Shown: piece by piece, positions 25,176 to 35,285 of the stretch
Layout of the letters: every line of letters begins with the position of its first letter
How positions within the stretch are numbered: the first letter of the stretch is position 1
NCBI GenBank assembly: GCA_963978895.1
Contig: OZ022238.1
Coordinates: forward strand, 39,259,820 to 39,323,819
DNA: 64,000 nucleotides
Direction: 5' to 3'
Source of the DNA: Erpobdella octoculata
Taxonomy: Eukaryota; Annelida; Clitellata; Hirudinida; Erpobdellidae
Made by a program: the position numbers and the translations under genes
The notes under the pieces: model-generated
The model's database searches: none
What the model saw: the letters and a program-made list of their open reading frames with translations, nothing else
What the model was told of the DNA's origin: nothing

Positions 25176-27659
25176 CTATTTTTTAGACTGAAACAACAGT
25201 GTTTCAAATGTGTTTGTGTATCTACGTTTTGACGAAACTTCATCTTCGACAACTGCAATAAGATTGATCTCAAGTAATAAACTTTTATGGATACCTGGCA
25301 TTTCAAGCTTAGCGTAACCCTTACTGGCATCTTTCACGTTGCCAACACGTCCTTTGTAAGGTCCTTTTACCACTCTAACAGTTTTTCCTATAAAACCTCT
25401 AGATTTGTTTTCGAGTTCGTTCTGTGTGCTTCTTATTCCAATAAACTTTTGTGGTCTATTTTGCTTATAGTTTGAAAATTTTCTATCCCTTGTTGATATA
25501 ATTTTAGGCGAGCCAACGCTCAATTTTTTTTCAACTTGTTCTTTTCCGAAAAGGTTGTCGGGCAGCTTTAGTTGATAAGACCAGCAAAGAAAATAGCCTC
25601 CATCAGTCATGTGCTGTTTTGAATGCAGGAATACGTAGTTTTTATAAATATACTTGATTTCACCTTGACGTCCTGACCATCGACCCTTAATAACGTCCAC
25701 AAGATCACCTTGCCCAATACGATTGTTTTCACAATCCACGTTTGCAGTTGACGTGAACTCTTTTTTCAATTTCAGCATTGCAGTTCGATGAGTACTGACA
25801 GCTCCATGCGTATCTAAGAGTTTGCATGTATCGTTTTCCAATTTTAAGACAACACCAGCAGTCTTGAAATCAATTGATACTAAATCACCAATTTTTAAGT
25901 TTCCACAAAAATCTGGTTGAATTGCACAACCCGTTGCAGACTGGATATTTTTAGTTGAAATCGTTGCTATTTTGTTGTCTTTGTCGGTTAAAATTATTAA
26001 ATTTTCTCCGTCTTTCTCTGCAACTGTACCTGTTTCTCCTTTAAATACCCCCTCTAATATTTTCACGTGATCACCGGATAAAAATATTCTTTTCAACTCA
26101 TTTGGCTGAAAAGTTATGGTATCTTGATGTTCTTTTAAATCAGACTTAACGATGACTGATGAGCCCACGATGTTAACTATTCTTCCTTGCATTCCAGTCA
26201 TACATCCGTCTATAACTTCTACTCTATTTCCGGTTGTGAAATGTACTAAATTTTCAGAGTGGTCGAGATTTATCTGAAGATTTTTCAACTCCTGTCCAGA
26301 TGGATTTACGTAATCAGTGAGAACGGATGAAATAGGAAGCATTTTAAAAAGAAATCCGTCTTTGTAAAGCTGACTTTTGTACAAAAGATAGTCTCCAGAC
26401 ATTGTAATTATTCCACCCTTTGATCTGATCTCTTCGGCGTTGAAAAATTTTTTAGGAGGAATTCGTTTTTCAACAGAATCGTCTTTCGTGACCGTATAAT
26501 TAATTCTCGGGAGAAGTTTAAGAAAGACATTGTTTTTTGTTCTGTCGATGTTTTGAATCTCTGCCAAGTCATCTTTGTACAGACCTCCCTTGATCCGAAC
26601 CAATTGTTTGACTTTTACTTTTGCGTCACAACCTTTAGTTCGTTGCATTTTGAGCCAATCTTCCTTTGGTATGAGCCGCACGTTATTTTTTCCAACAAAT
26701 AAAGTTTTCTCTCCTTCTTTCAAAAGCATAACATCTGTTAAGGAGGTTGACTCTACGAAGATCCATCCCTGAAGACCTTTTCTAAAAGTCACTAATTTGA
26801 TATCCCTGAATTTACCTTCTTTTTTGAAATGTGCGATTTTTTTCTTTAAAAAGATGACAGTATTGTTTTCTTCTCCTAAGCGACATTTTAGTGACCAGAT
26901 GCTTGTTTTAGTTTCAGAAGTTGACTTCTCTGACATGTCAAAACTATCTGAAAGATGTTGACTGTCATTGTCATGGACTTCATCGTCAAATGACTTGTCA
27001 ATATCCTCGGAGTCTTCACCTTCGATGTCACTATCAACAACGTTATCGGTGTGACCATATTTTGTATTGAAGTAATCAACGAGATCATCTTCCTCATTGT
27101 CATGAACCATATTCAGAAACTTTTTTGCATCAGAACAAGGCAATATTTTCTTTTTTAACACTTCTTGGTTTAGATCAGGTTTCGATTTTTCACCGTCAGA
27201 CTCAGCTTCCTCAAAATCGTCTTCCAATTCTTCTTCATCGTCAACCTCTGCTTCATCTAAAATAAAACCGCTTGCCTTCATTTTTTTCGTTCGTCTAGGC
27301 ATATCTTCTGAACTATCACAATGTATATCTTCTGAACTTTCAGAATGTATATCTTCTGATCTTTCAGAATGTATATCTTCTGAACTTTCAGAATGTATAT
27401 TTTCTGAACTTTCAGAAGATATACTGACCCTCCGTTTTCGTTTCAAGCTATCTTTTTGAAGTTGATTCGATTTATTAGTAGATTCTTTGTTGCTCTCAGA
27501 TGATGGTGATGACGATGATAATGATTGTGATTGTGGTGGCGAGGATGGCGACGATGAAGATATTGATTGCGGGGGCGATGATGGCGACGATGAAGATATT
27601 GATTGGGGTGACGATGATGGTGATGATGGCACAACGATACATTCGTCGATAGAAGACAT
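25176..27659 (-). CDS. SUPT5H-like: Intronless SPT5-like transcription elongation factor
   Basis: 827 residues from ATG at 27659. The frame stays open further upstream, but there it runs through a TA microsatellite and an inverted LINE fragment, so that start is rejected. SPT5 pairs with SPT4 and travels with RNA polymerase II in the nucleus. Layout: serine/proline-rich repeats (about 10-60), a 10-residue SESSEDIH repeat (about 80-125), a D/E-rich acidic region, an NGN domain (about 253-340, starting WSLKCRLGEENNTVIFLKKK), then KOW modules near 346, 475, 525, 590, 650 and 755. Segments such as KGGLYKDDLAEI and IKGRWSGRQGEIKYIYKNYV match the SPT5 order. It ends after KOW5, so the C-terminal repeat region phosphorylated by CDK9 is missing. 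Absence of introns, beside intron-rich genes, suggests a retrocopy or a derived paralogue. The frame is fully open, so it may be expressed. Confidence 0.85.
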   Translation of the reverse strand: MSSIDECIVVPSSPSSSPQSISSSSPSSPPQSISSSSPSSPPQSQSLSSSSPSSESNKESTNKSNQLQKDSLKRKRRVSISSESSENIHSESSEDIHSERSEDIHSESSEDIHCDSSEDMPRRTKKMKASGFILDEAEVDDEEELEDDFEEAESDGEKSKPDLNQEVLKKKILPCSDAKKFLNMVHDNEEDDLVDYFNTKYGHTDNVVDSDIEGEDSEDIDKSFDDEVHDNDSQHLSDSFDMSEKSTSETKTSIWSLKCRLGEENNTVIFLKKKIAHFKKEGKFRDIKLVTFRKGLQGWIFVESTSLTDVMLLKEGEKTLFVGKNNVRLIPKEDWLKMQRTKGCDAKVKVKQLVRIKGGLYKDDLAEIQNIDRTKNNVFLKLLPRINYTVTKDDSVEKRIPPKKFFNAEEIRSKGGIITMSGDYLLYKSQLYKDGFLFKMLPISSVLTDYVNPSGQELKNLQINLDHSENLVHFTTGNRVEVIDGCMTGMQGRIVNIVGSSVIVKSDLKEHQDTITFQPNELKRIFLSGDHVKILEGVFKGETGTVAEKDGENLIILTDKDNKIATISTKNIQSATGCAIQPDFCGNLKIGDLVSIDFKTAGVVLKLENDTCKLLDTHGAVSTHRTAMLKLKKEFTSTANVDCENNRIGQGDLVDVIKGRWSGRQGEIKYIYKNYVFLHSKQHMTDGGYFLCWSYQLKLPDNLFGKEQVEKKLSVGSPKIISTRDRKFSNYKQNRPQKFIGIRSTQNELENKSRGFIGKTVRVVKGPYKGRVGNVKDASKGYAKLEMPGIHKSLLLEINLIAVVEDEVSSKRRYTNTFETLLFQSKK
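27299..27420 (-). repeat. In-frame 30 bp tandem repeat in the SPT5-like gene
   Basis: About five units coding for variants of SESSEDIHSE. The unit length is a multiple of three, so copy changes keep the frame. A second in-frame repeat, encoding SSSSPSSPPQSI, lies at about 27500-27620. Confidence 0.8.
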
Positions 27660-27761
27660 GTTTAAACAAAATTCTGGAGCGATAGGATACTGTTGAAATA
27701 GTCCTTTGTATATTTCATAAAAATTAAATTGAAATTTTTCTAAGGTTCTTACATTGGAAAT

Positions 27762-27763
<2 letters not shown>

Positions 27764-27827
<64 letters not shown>

Positions 27828-27950
27828 GTACACGTATACATGTACACGTATATATGTATATATATATACATATATATATGTACACGTATATATGTACACG
27901 TATATATGTATATATATATACATATATACATGTATATATATATAAATGAA
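27764..27950. repeat. TA / TATG / GTAC mixed microsatellite
   Basis: (TA)n grading into alternating tatatgtacacg units. It separates the SPT5-like gene from the inverted LINE fragment. Confidence 0.9.
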
Positions 27951-27969
27951 TATATTTATATATGTGCTG

Positions 27970-28160
27970 CAGACGCTGCTTAGAGAGTCGTGCCTGGTAA
28001 TTATCAAGTCCAGCTGATGCCAATAATTTGATCTTGGATGTCTCCAGGACGCCTTGTGACATGCCTTGTTCTGAAAGTAAATGTTTGTCACACACAGGCT
28101 GTGATTACAACAGAGTTCAAGTAGTCTCTGGCCATTTTCATTCAATTTCCCTATACTATA
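27970..28160 (-). pseudogene. LINE endonuclease fragment, inverted
   Basis: The minus strand encodes [20 protein letters not shown] and [18 protein letters not shown], the C-terminal part of an AP-type endonuclease of a non-LTR retrotransposon. The matching plus-strand segment exists at 36110-36340. Here it is opposite in direction to the reverse transcriptase that follows, as in twin-primed, 5'-inverted LINE insertions. Confidence 0.75.
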
Positions 28161-28164
28161 GTGA

Positions 28165-29775
28165 CCCAGCCAAAAAGCAATACCTGCCAGACCACCCACT
28201 AAGTCAAGAACCAGGAGTTCATGGATCGGCTGGAGGAGGTGCAGAGCTGCGACCAAAAGCCTAATGCGGAAGTCAGATGGAGTTCGCTCCGGAGTATTAT
28301 CTACAGAGTTGCTATCCTGACGAAAAGGTGCACGAGAACACCGACTGGTTCGAAGCGAATGCGGCAGATCTTGAACCCGTCATTGACGCCAAGAGAAAGG
28401 CATTGATCGACTACAAACGCGACCCAAGTCAGTACTACTTTAAAGAGCTGAAAACTGCTCGAAAAAAGCCCACGAGACTGCTCGCCGTTGCGCAAATGAC
28501 TATTGGCTTAAACTGGCGAATAGCATTCAACAAGCGTCAGACGCTGGCAACATAAGGAGAATGTATGAAGGCATCAAGCAAACAACAGGCAAATCAGCAA
28601 AGAAGTCTGCACCCTTAAAGTTTAAATCAGGAGAGACCATTACAGACAAGGTTAAGCAAATGGGAAGGTGAGTTGAGCCCTATCTGGAGCTATATTCCGG
28701 AGAGAACTCCGTCAATCAGAGAGCAAATGACTATTGGCTTAAACTGGCGAATAGCATTCAACAAGCGTCAGACGCTGGCAACATAAGGAGAATGTATGAA
28801 GGCATCAAGCAAACAACAGGCAAATCAGCAAAGAAGTCTGCACCCTTAAAGTTTAAATCAGGAGAGACCATTACAGACAAGGTTAAGCAAATGGGAAGGT
28901 GAGTTGAGCCCTATCTGGAGCTATATTCCGGAGAGAACTCCGTCAATCAGAGAGCACTGGACGCCATAGAAGACTTGCCGGTCATGGAGGAGCTGGATGT
29001 TGAGCCGACCATGGACAAACTCAGCGGTGATATCGATGCCTTGAAAGGTGGAAGAGCACCAGGAGATGATGGCATTCCATCAGAAATTATCAAATGTGGA
29101 ATACAGGCTTTACTAGAGCCACTCCATATGTTCCTCTGCCTGTATTGGAGGGAAGGCAGAATTCCACAAAACATGCGTAATGCTAAGATTGTCACCCTGT
29201 ATAAGAATAAGGGAGACCGCAGCGATTGCAATAACTACAGGGGCATCTCACTGCTGAGTGTCGTGGGTAAAGCTTTCGCCCGCGTTGTCTTTACCGTTTC
29301 CAGGTCCTCGCAAGCCGTGTGTATCCTGAATCGCAATGCGGCTTTAGATCAGAAAGATCCTCAGTCGACATGATCTTTTCCGTGCGTCAGCTACAGGAAA
29401 AGTGCAGAGAGCAGCGAATGCCGTTGTATATCGCTTTTATTGATCTAACCAAGGCATTTGACCGTGTAAGCAGGAACGGCCTGTTTTGGCTACTTAGAAA
29501 TTTTGGCTGTCCACCTCGGCTGCTCAACAGTACAACTTCCTATCACGACAACACGCAAGGCGTGGTCAGCTACGACGGGGACACCTCAGAACCCTTCACA
29601 ATCAAGAGTGGGGTCAAACAGGGTTGTGTCCTAGCACCTACATTATTTGGCATATTCTTCTCAATGGTGCTGAATTTTACTTTTAAAGATTCTGCCGAAG
29701 GTGTCCACCTACACACCAGAAGTGACGGGAAACTGTTGAACATGGCACGCTTAAGAGCAAAGACAAAGATTCGCG
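28165..29775 (+). pseudogene. LINE (RTE-like) linker and reverse transcriptase, truncated
   Basis: Pieces include GGRAPGDDGIPSEIIKCGIQ and LYKNKGDRSDCNNYRGISLL, then CGFRSERSSVDMIFSVRQLQ, IAFIDLTKAFDRVSRNGLFW and SGVKQGCVLAPTLFGIFFSM. These are RT motifs up to the VKQG block. The catalytic YADD region is missing because the copy is cut at about 29775 by a family B-like end. Frame breaks occur near 28550-28960 and 29330. RTE affinity is from resemblance; the exact clade is not certain. Confidence 0.75.
28492..28953 (+). repeat. 231 bp tandem duplication inside the LINE
   Basis: Units 28492-28722 and 28723-28953 read the same base for base by eye. The second RTE-like copy at 36.7-36.9 kb has a single unit, so the duplication is local to this copy, or an assembly artefact. 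Confidence 0.85.
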
Positions 29776-29905
29776 GGGTGCCCACGTTGTCCGGGCTTTT
29801 TAGAGATTTTCTATCGTTTTTCTCTCACGCTCCCGTTTCCCTTCCCGCTTGCTCTCACGCTCCCGTTTGCTTTCCCACTTTTCGACCACCTAGAGCTCTA
29901 AAACT
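29776..29905 (-). mobile_element. Family B-like Helitron end fragment
   Basis: cgcggggtgcccacgttgtc followed by a C/T-rich run resembles the diverged 3' end of family B. It truncates the LINE reverse transcriptase. Confidence 0.45.
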
Positions 29906-29993
29906 TTCAGGAAAGCTTTATTCTGGATGACAATACATGAATTTAATGTTTCCGACATGAATTAGGCCTTAAATCAATTAAAATTAATCAAAT

Positions 29994-30034
29994 CAAATTA
30001 ATCAGACAGTTCAAGATACTCTTTTATAGGAAAC

Positions 30035-30116
<82 letters not shown>

Positions 30117-30157
30117 GTTTCCTATAAAAGAGTATCTTGAACTGTCTGATTAATTTG
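29994..30157. repeat. Perfect 164 bp palindrome with TA core
   Basis: Arms of about 45 bases (cagacagttcaagatactct and its reverse complement) surround a (TA)n core. The base pairing is exact around the midpoint at 30075/30076. It could form a cruciform or hairpin. Confidence 0.9.
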
Positions 30158-30304
30158 TTTTTCCATTATAACTTTTTAAAATAATTTTTAAAAATTTTTT
30201 CTAAAAAGCCTACAACCTATCCTCAGACCTACCAAATGTACACAAAAAATTTCATAAAAATCGGTTCAGCCGTTTCGGAGGAGTTTGAAGTCAAACACTA
30301 TGAC
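30158..30304 (+). mobile_element. Helitron-like 3' region fragment
   Basis: Contains tttcataaaaatcggttcag and ccgtttcggaggagtttg, a phrase frequent near the 3' ends of animal Helitron-like repeats. It is interrupted by the 3' end of the CR1-like LINE. Confidence 0.4.
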
Positions 30305-30692
30305 ACGAGATTTATTTATTTATTTATTTATTCATTCTCAAACAGAAGGGCCTATCGGCCTCTAATACCGTTCGGACAGTACAAACGAAACAAAAAAAAA
30401 CCAATAAACGAAATATGTACACATACTCAGTTGCAAATCGTAAATTGTTAAGATGTTAGAAACATACAATAGCAAGGTATGCTCGCGTATAACATATTGA
30501 ATAAGATAGTAAGTCTTGTAAATATTTAAATTTTGCATTTATGGAACGGTTAAACCTGACAAATTGTTGTTCTTGACGCTTATACATAATGCCGTGAAGT
30601 TGAAACTTCCACCGCAATCTTCAAAATCCCTCTAAATACTTCCAAAAATCTGTTCATTTGACATCCAGATCTGCTAATGCTTCATGAAAAAT

Positions 30693-33508
30693 TCAAAGTC
30701 TTGAAAACTTAGATAAATCCATCAATTTTATCAAGCTTCTGAACCGACTGTAGTTTGATGATCCAACAACATCCTGAGGCAAAGAATTCCATGCTGAGAC
30801 CACGCGTCCAGTTATGAAAAACCTGGCATCGTCAGTTCTATATTGACCTGGCATCAGTTTGTAGCTATGGCCCCTTGTTTTTTCATAATTTGCTCGTTTA
30901 AATTGTCCAACCAGGCTAGAATCCACCATTCCATTTAAAGATCTGTAGCAGAAACAAAAGTCTGCGATAAGTCTGCGCTCTTCTAGAGTTTTCAATCCCA
31001 AAAAGCTGAAACGGGTCGAGTATGGTAGATGGTTGATATTTGGAACTATACGGGTGAATCTTTTCTGAACCTTCTCCAGGCCGTCGATTAAGTACTTGTG
31101 CCGAGGGCTCCAAACTGGAGAGCAGTATTCGAGCAATGGTCGCACGTATGCAGTGAATGCTTTTTTCATCAGATACGGATCTTTAGACAGGAGGCATAGT
31201 TTTATTAATCTGAGTTTCACCGACGCAGACTGGATAATGTTCTCAATGTGTTTTTTGAAATCAAGGTTTTTATCAATTAGTACACCCAGATCCCTTGCTT
31301 GCTCGGTTGGTTTAAGCTCGTATGTCCCAATTCGATATCTAGGTATTTCGAAGCCTTTGTCGTTTTTTCGCCTGTGAATGGGACATACAAAACACTTTGA
31401 TAGTGCCAGATTCAGTTGCCATGTTTCAATCCAGAGAACTAGTTCATCAATTGCTCTCTGTATTTCTGGAGACGAAGAAGATGTGGGCTGAGTTGCTGAG
31501 TAAATTTTTATGTCGTCTGCAAACATCTTGACAGAGACCGGTCCAAAAGCATCACCATCCGTAATATCGTTAATAAAAATTAGAAAGAGTATGGGCCCAG
31601 GACACTTCCTTGAGGGACACCACTGGTAACATCTCTCGGAGCAGATAAACACTCACCAATTCGAACAAGCTGTCTTCGAGCACTCAAAAAATCCAAGATC
31701 CACGCCAACAAATCATTTGATATTCCGTAGCTAATAAGTTTAGTCTTCAACTTTGGGTGGGAGACCGAGTCAAAAGCCTTTTGAAAATCAAAATAAACAA
31801 TGTCCACTCGACTACCATCCAGTAACCCCATAATCCAGTCATGTACACACTCCAGAAGGTTCGTACAAGTTGATCTTTGTCTCAGGAAACCGTGCTGATG
31901 TGGAGAAATAAGACCATGAGTAGAGAGGTGGGCCAAGATGCTTTTGCTAACAATCTTTTCCATAACGTGAGAGAGATTGGTCTGTAGTTTGAGACAACAC
32001 TTGTAGGTCCTTTTTTGTGAATTGGTGTGATGTATGCAGTTCTCCATATTTCGGGCAATCTTCGTGTTTTGAGAGACATTTCAAAAATATGACAGAGTGG
32101 AATAGTCAAGTTTTGGGCGCAGCGTTTAAGCAATATATTCGGTATACCATCTGGGCCACAAGATTTTGTCATTCGAAGACTTCTGAGGGTTGAAAAAACA
32201 ACATCAGGAGTGAACGTAACTTCTTCCAGGAGATTGGGAGACCTCTGCACCAAAGGTGGATTACTTCCATCGTCTTTTGTAAAAACGGTTGCAAAATAGT
32301 CGTTGAAGACATTTTACCGGATCTGTAACAATCGTGCCATCACTTGTTTCTATCCCAGTACTTTTAGAATTCAAGGAGAGTTTGTTGTGAATATATTTGT
32401 AGAAAGCACCAACGTTACCAGATAAAACAAGACCCTTCTCAATGTCATATTGTTCTATTTTTACTGCTTTAGTACATAATTTTGAAAACTCCATGTATTT
32501 GATTTTATCTTTATTCTCTTTAGTATGCTTCCAGATTTTCCAGAAGAATAATTTGGATTTATATAGACGTTTTATTCTATTGGAGATTTTCCTTGGTCGT
32601 CCTCGTGAGCTCAATACAGTACGAATTGGAACGAAGGTTTGTGTCACGTAACTCATACACTGCTGAAGGGCATTCCAGCAGTTTTCTACGTCGAAACAAT
32701 ATTGGAAGATGTCGTCCCATTTCACAAGTTTCAGAAAGTTGTTTATTGCTGCAAAGTTTGCTTTATCAAACATATATGAGTTTTGAACATCGCGTTTGTC
32801 ACTTGGATCTGTATCATTTAAATGGAGAATTACTACATCGTGGTCACTGGTAGCGATCTGGCATCTGAACTCTACATTTGAGATCAACATTGAGTCCCCA
32901 GAGAGCACCAAATCTAGAATGTTGTTTCCTCAAGTCGGCTCTTGAATAAACTGTTGAAGTCCAAATTCATTTACAAATTCCATTAACACTCCGTAGACTC
33001 TGTTGTTTGGATATGAGTAACAGGTCCAATCCACCTCCTGCAAATTAAAGTCTCCAACCAGGCACATTGTACGTATCGGAGAATATAACGCTTTAAAACA
33101 ATTAATACTGTCCACCATATAGATCTCCGCCTCAGCACCAAAACCTCCAGGACGATAGTATGTGACAATTTTGTATGGTTTATGGTTTAATTCAATATCT
33201 ACACAAACAAGTTCAATATTCCGGAAGTTATCAGGTACTAATACGGTTCTGTGAGGAATACTTGTTTTTACTACCATCGCTACACCCCCTCCACGAGTTT
33301 TTCTATCGTGTCGAACTGAATCATAATCTTTAGTCAGAAATAAACTACTTGGAATCTCTTCTAATAGCCAAGTTTCAGTAATACAAAACATATCTGGTCT
33401 GCAGTCTTCTAGAAAAAAACGAAAATCTTCAATCTTGTTAGATATACTTCTGAGGTTTGTGAAAGCTAGGGTGCTACTGTTACTTCCGAAAAAGTTGACC
33501 CTCGCCAC
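30693..33508 (-). pseudogene. CR1-like LINE ORF2 (endonuclease and reverse transcriptase), broken
   Basis: The endonuclease part (33508-32930) has FTNLRSISNKIEDFRFFLED, ITETWL and GDFNLQEVDW. A single stop, TGA where CGA is expected, ends the first piece; the same frame reopens to 32261. Frame changes follow near 32.3, 32.0 and 31.6 kb. The RT part shows SCGPDGIPNILLKRCA, YFDFQKAFDSVSHPKLKTKL, VTSGVPQGSVLGP and MFADDIKIYSA, so the catalytic FADD is present. The C-terminal domain ends at 30693. All key domains survive but the copy is inactive. Confidence 0.85.
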
Positions 33509-34106
33509 TTAACCCAGCCGGGGCAGGAGGATGACCATCAGTAACTTTTCTTCTTTCGCATCTCTTTTTGTAGTTGAGTTCAGCCTGTTGTTTTGTCAGG
33601 TCTCTGTTCATGAAGATTTTTCGTACATCCTCAGTCTTGGACGAGCGCAAGATCCGAGACGACATCAGCAGTTCTTCAGCTGCCGCAGGGTTTTCTAGAG
33701 TAACACATATTTTTGCTCTGGGATTTCTAAGGTCTTTTCCTAACCGCCTTGTCGCGACAATCCTGGGCACCACAGCAAGGTTGTTTTTACAGAGGTCTAC
33801 CACACAATCTGCATCTGATTTTTTCTCATCATATTTCAAACCAGAAATGACAATGTTATTTGCTCTTCGCTTTTTGTCATCTTTTTCTTGTTCCAACCTC
33901 CAGAGAGTGGTAGTCAGAACTTCGGCAATACTAGTTGGATTGCCTAATAGATTTCGCTCGTCAGTCGCTAATTTAGAAGACTCAGTCCCAGACTCCAAAG
34001 CACCCAATCTTATAGAAATGTCCTCGAGTTTGGTCGACATTTCTTTTAACGAATCAGTTGTTGTTTTGGCTATTCTATCAAGAAGAGCCTCATAGTTTTT
34101 ATTCAT
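33480..34106 (-). CDS. CR1-like LINE ORF1 protein
   Basis: 208 codons, intact. Residues about 10-80 form a coiled coil. The middle (about 85-165, starting RANNIVISGLKYDEKKSDAD) resembles the RRM-like RNA-binding core of LINE ORF1 proteins. The C-terminus is basic and runs over the start of ORF2. Such proteins coat element RNA as a chaperone. Confidence 0.65.
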   Translation of the reverse strand: MNKNYEALLDRIAKTTTDSLKEMSTKLEDISIRLGALESGTESSKLATDERNLLGNPTSIAEVLTTTLWRLEQEKDDKKRRANNIVISGLKYDEKKSDADCVVDLCKNNLAVVPRIVATRRLGKDLRNPRAKICVTLENPAAAEELLMSSRILRSSKTEDVRKIFMNRDLTKQQAELNYKKRCERRKVTDGHPPAPAGLSGEGQLFRK

Positions 34107-34295
34107 GGTCTCCAGTTAGCGCGTCATATTGTCGCTCATTCTGTCGAATTACTTCTAGACTTTCGAAAGTTATAGCTTTCGACATATCTTGTTTAGACTA
34201 TTAATTAATCAATGTTTAAACACAAAATCGACAAAACCTCAAAGTTTTAGACGCGAAACAACAAGTTAATAGCGAGAGCAAGTACCGAGTTCTTA

Positions 34296-34622
<327 letters not shown>

Positions 34623-35285
34623 TTAATATCCATTTTTTACAAACTTTTATTTAAGTTACAATCTCAGTTTGTGCGTGTGTATGTATGTATGTGTGTGAGT
34701 GTCTTTCTCTGTATGTAAATATTGCAAGTAAAATTTAACCAGCTTTTGACTAGCTAGGAAGCTTAAACTATAAGCATAGCTTTATATTGGATGACAATAC
34801 ATGATTCAATTAAAAAAAAGAAAAGAAAAAAGTGTGTGCTGAAAAACTTTTTTTTTACCAATGCTTTTATTAACTCGTCGTCTCTGTTTCTCTGTCTGTC
34901 TGTTTCTCTGTCTGTTTCAAATCTTGCAATCAATTTTTGAGTCACTTCCTGATGATAGATTTTTTTCAAATTTTGCATCCATGCTCAAAATAGAAGACAA
35001 TGCAATATTCAATTATTAGTTTTACAATAAGTCAATTAATTTAGTTAATTTTAATTAATTTCGATATATCGATATAATTAAGATATTTCGACTTTAATAT
35101 AAAATAAAAGAGTAATATAAGAAAAAATTGATTGCAAAATTTGTGTTTTAATTACATATAAGAGCATTGGTTTTAAAAATTCGTTTTTAATTTACTTGTT
35201 TTACTTGATATTCGACTAATTTAATAACTATTCGACTTATTTAATATCTATTTTCTGGAAACTTTGTACCTGCATTTGACCACTA
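34623..35285. other. No gene seen
   Basis: AT-rich with short (GTAT)n and (CTGT)n runs. Nothing coding is supported. Confidence 0.5.

Larger units (their letters stand above)
30305..34290 (-). mobile_element. Near full-length CR1-like non-LTR retrotransposon
   Basis: About 4 kb on the minus strand: 5' leader, ORF1 (34106-33480), ORF2 (33508 to about 30693), a 3' untranslated part and a terminal (AAAT)n tail at 30305-30335. ORF1 and ORF2 overlap by 29 bases in different frames. A microsatellite tail instead of poly(A) is typical of CR1-like elements. Clade assignment is from motif style only. Confidence 0.8.

Noticed and set aside
27660..28256. Upstream 199-codon extension of the SPT5-like frame
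   Set aside because: It crosses an inverted LINE fragment and a TA/GTAC microsatellite. The ATG at 27659 opens sequence with SPT5-like composition.
30693..33508. Intact reverse transcriptase gene
   Set aside because: Domains are all present, but one stop and at least three frame changes break the ORF.
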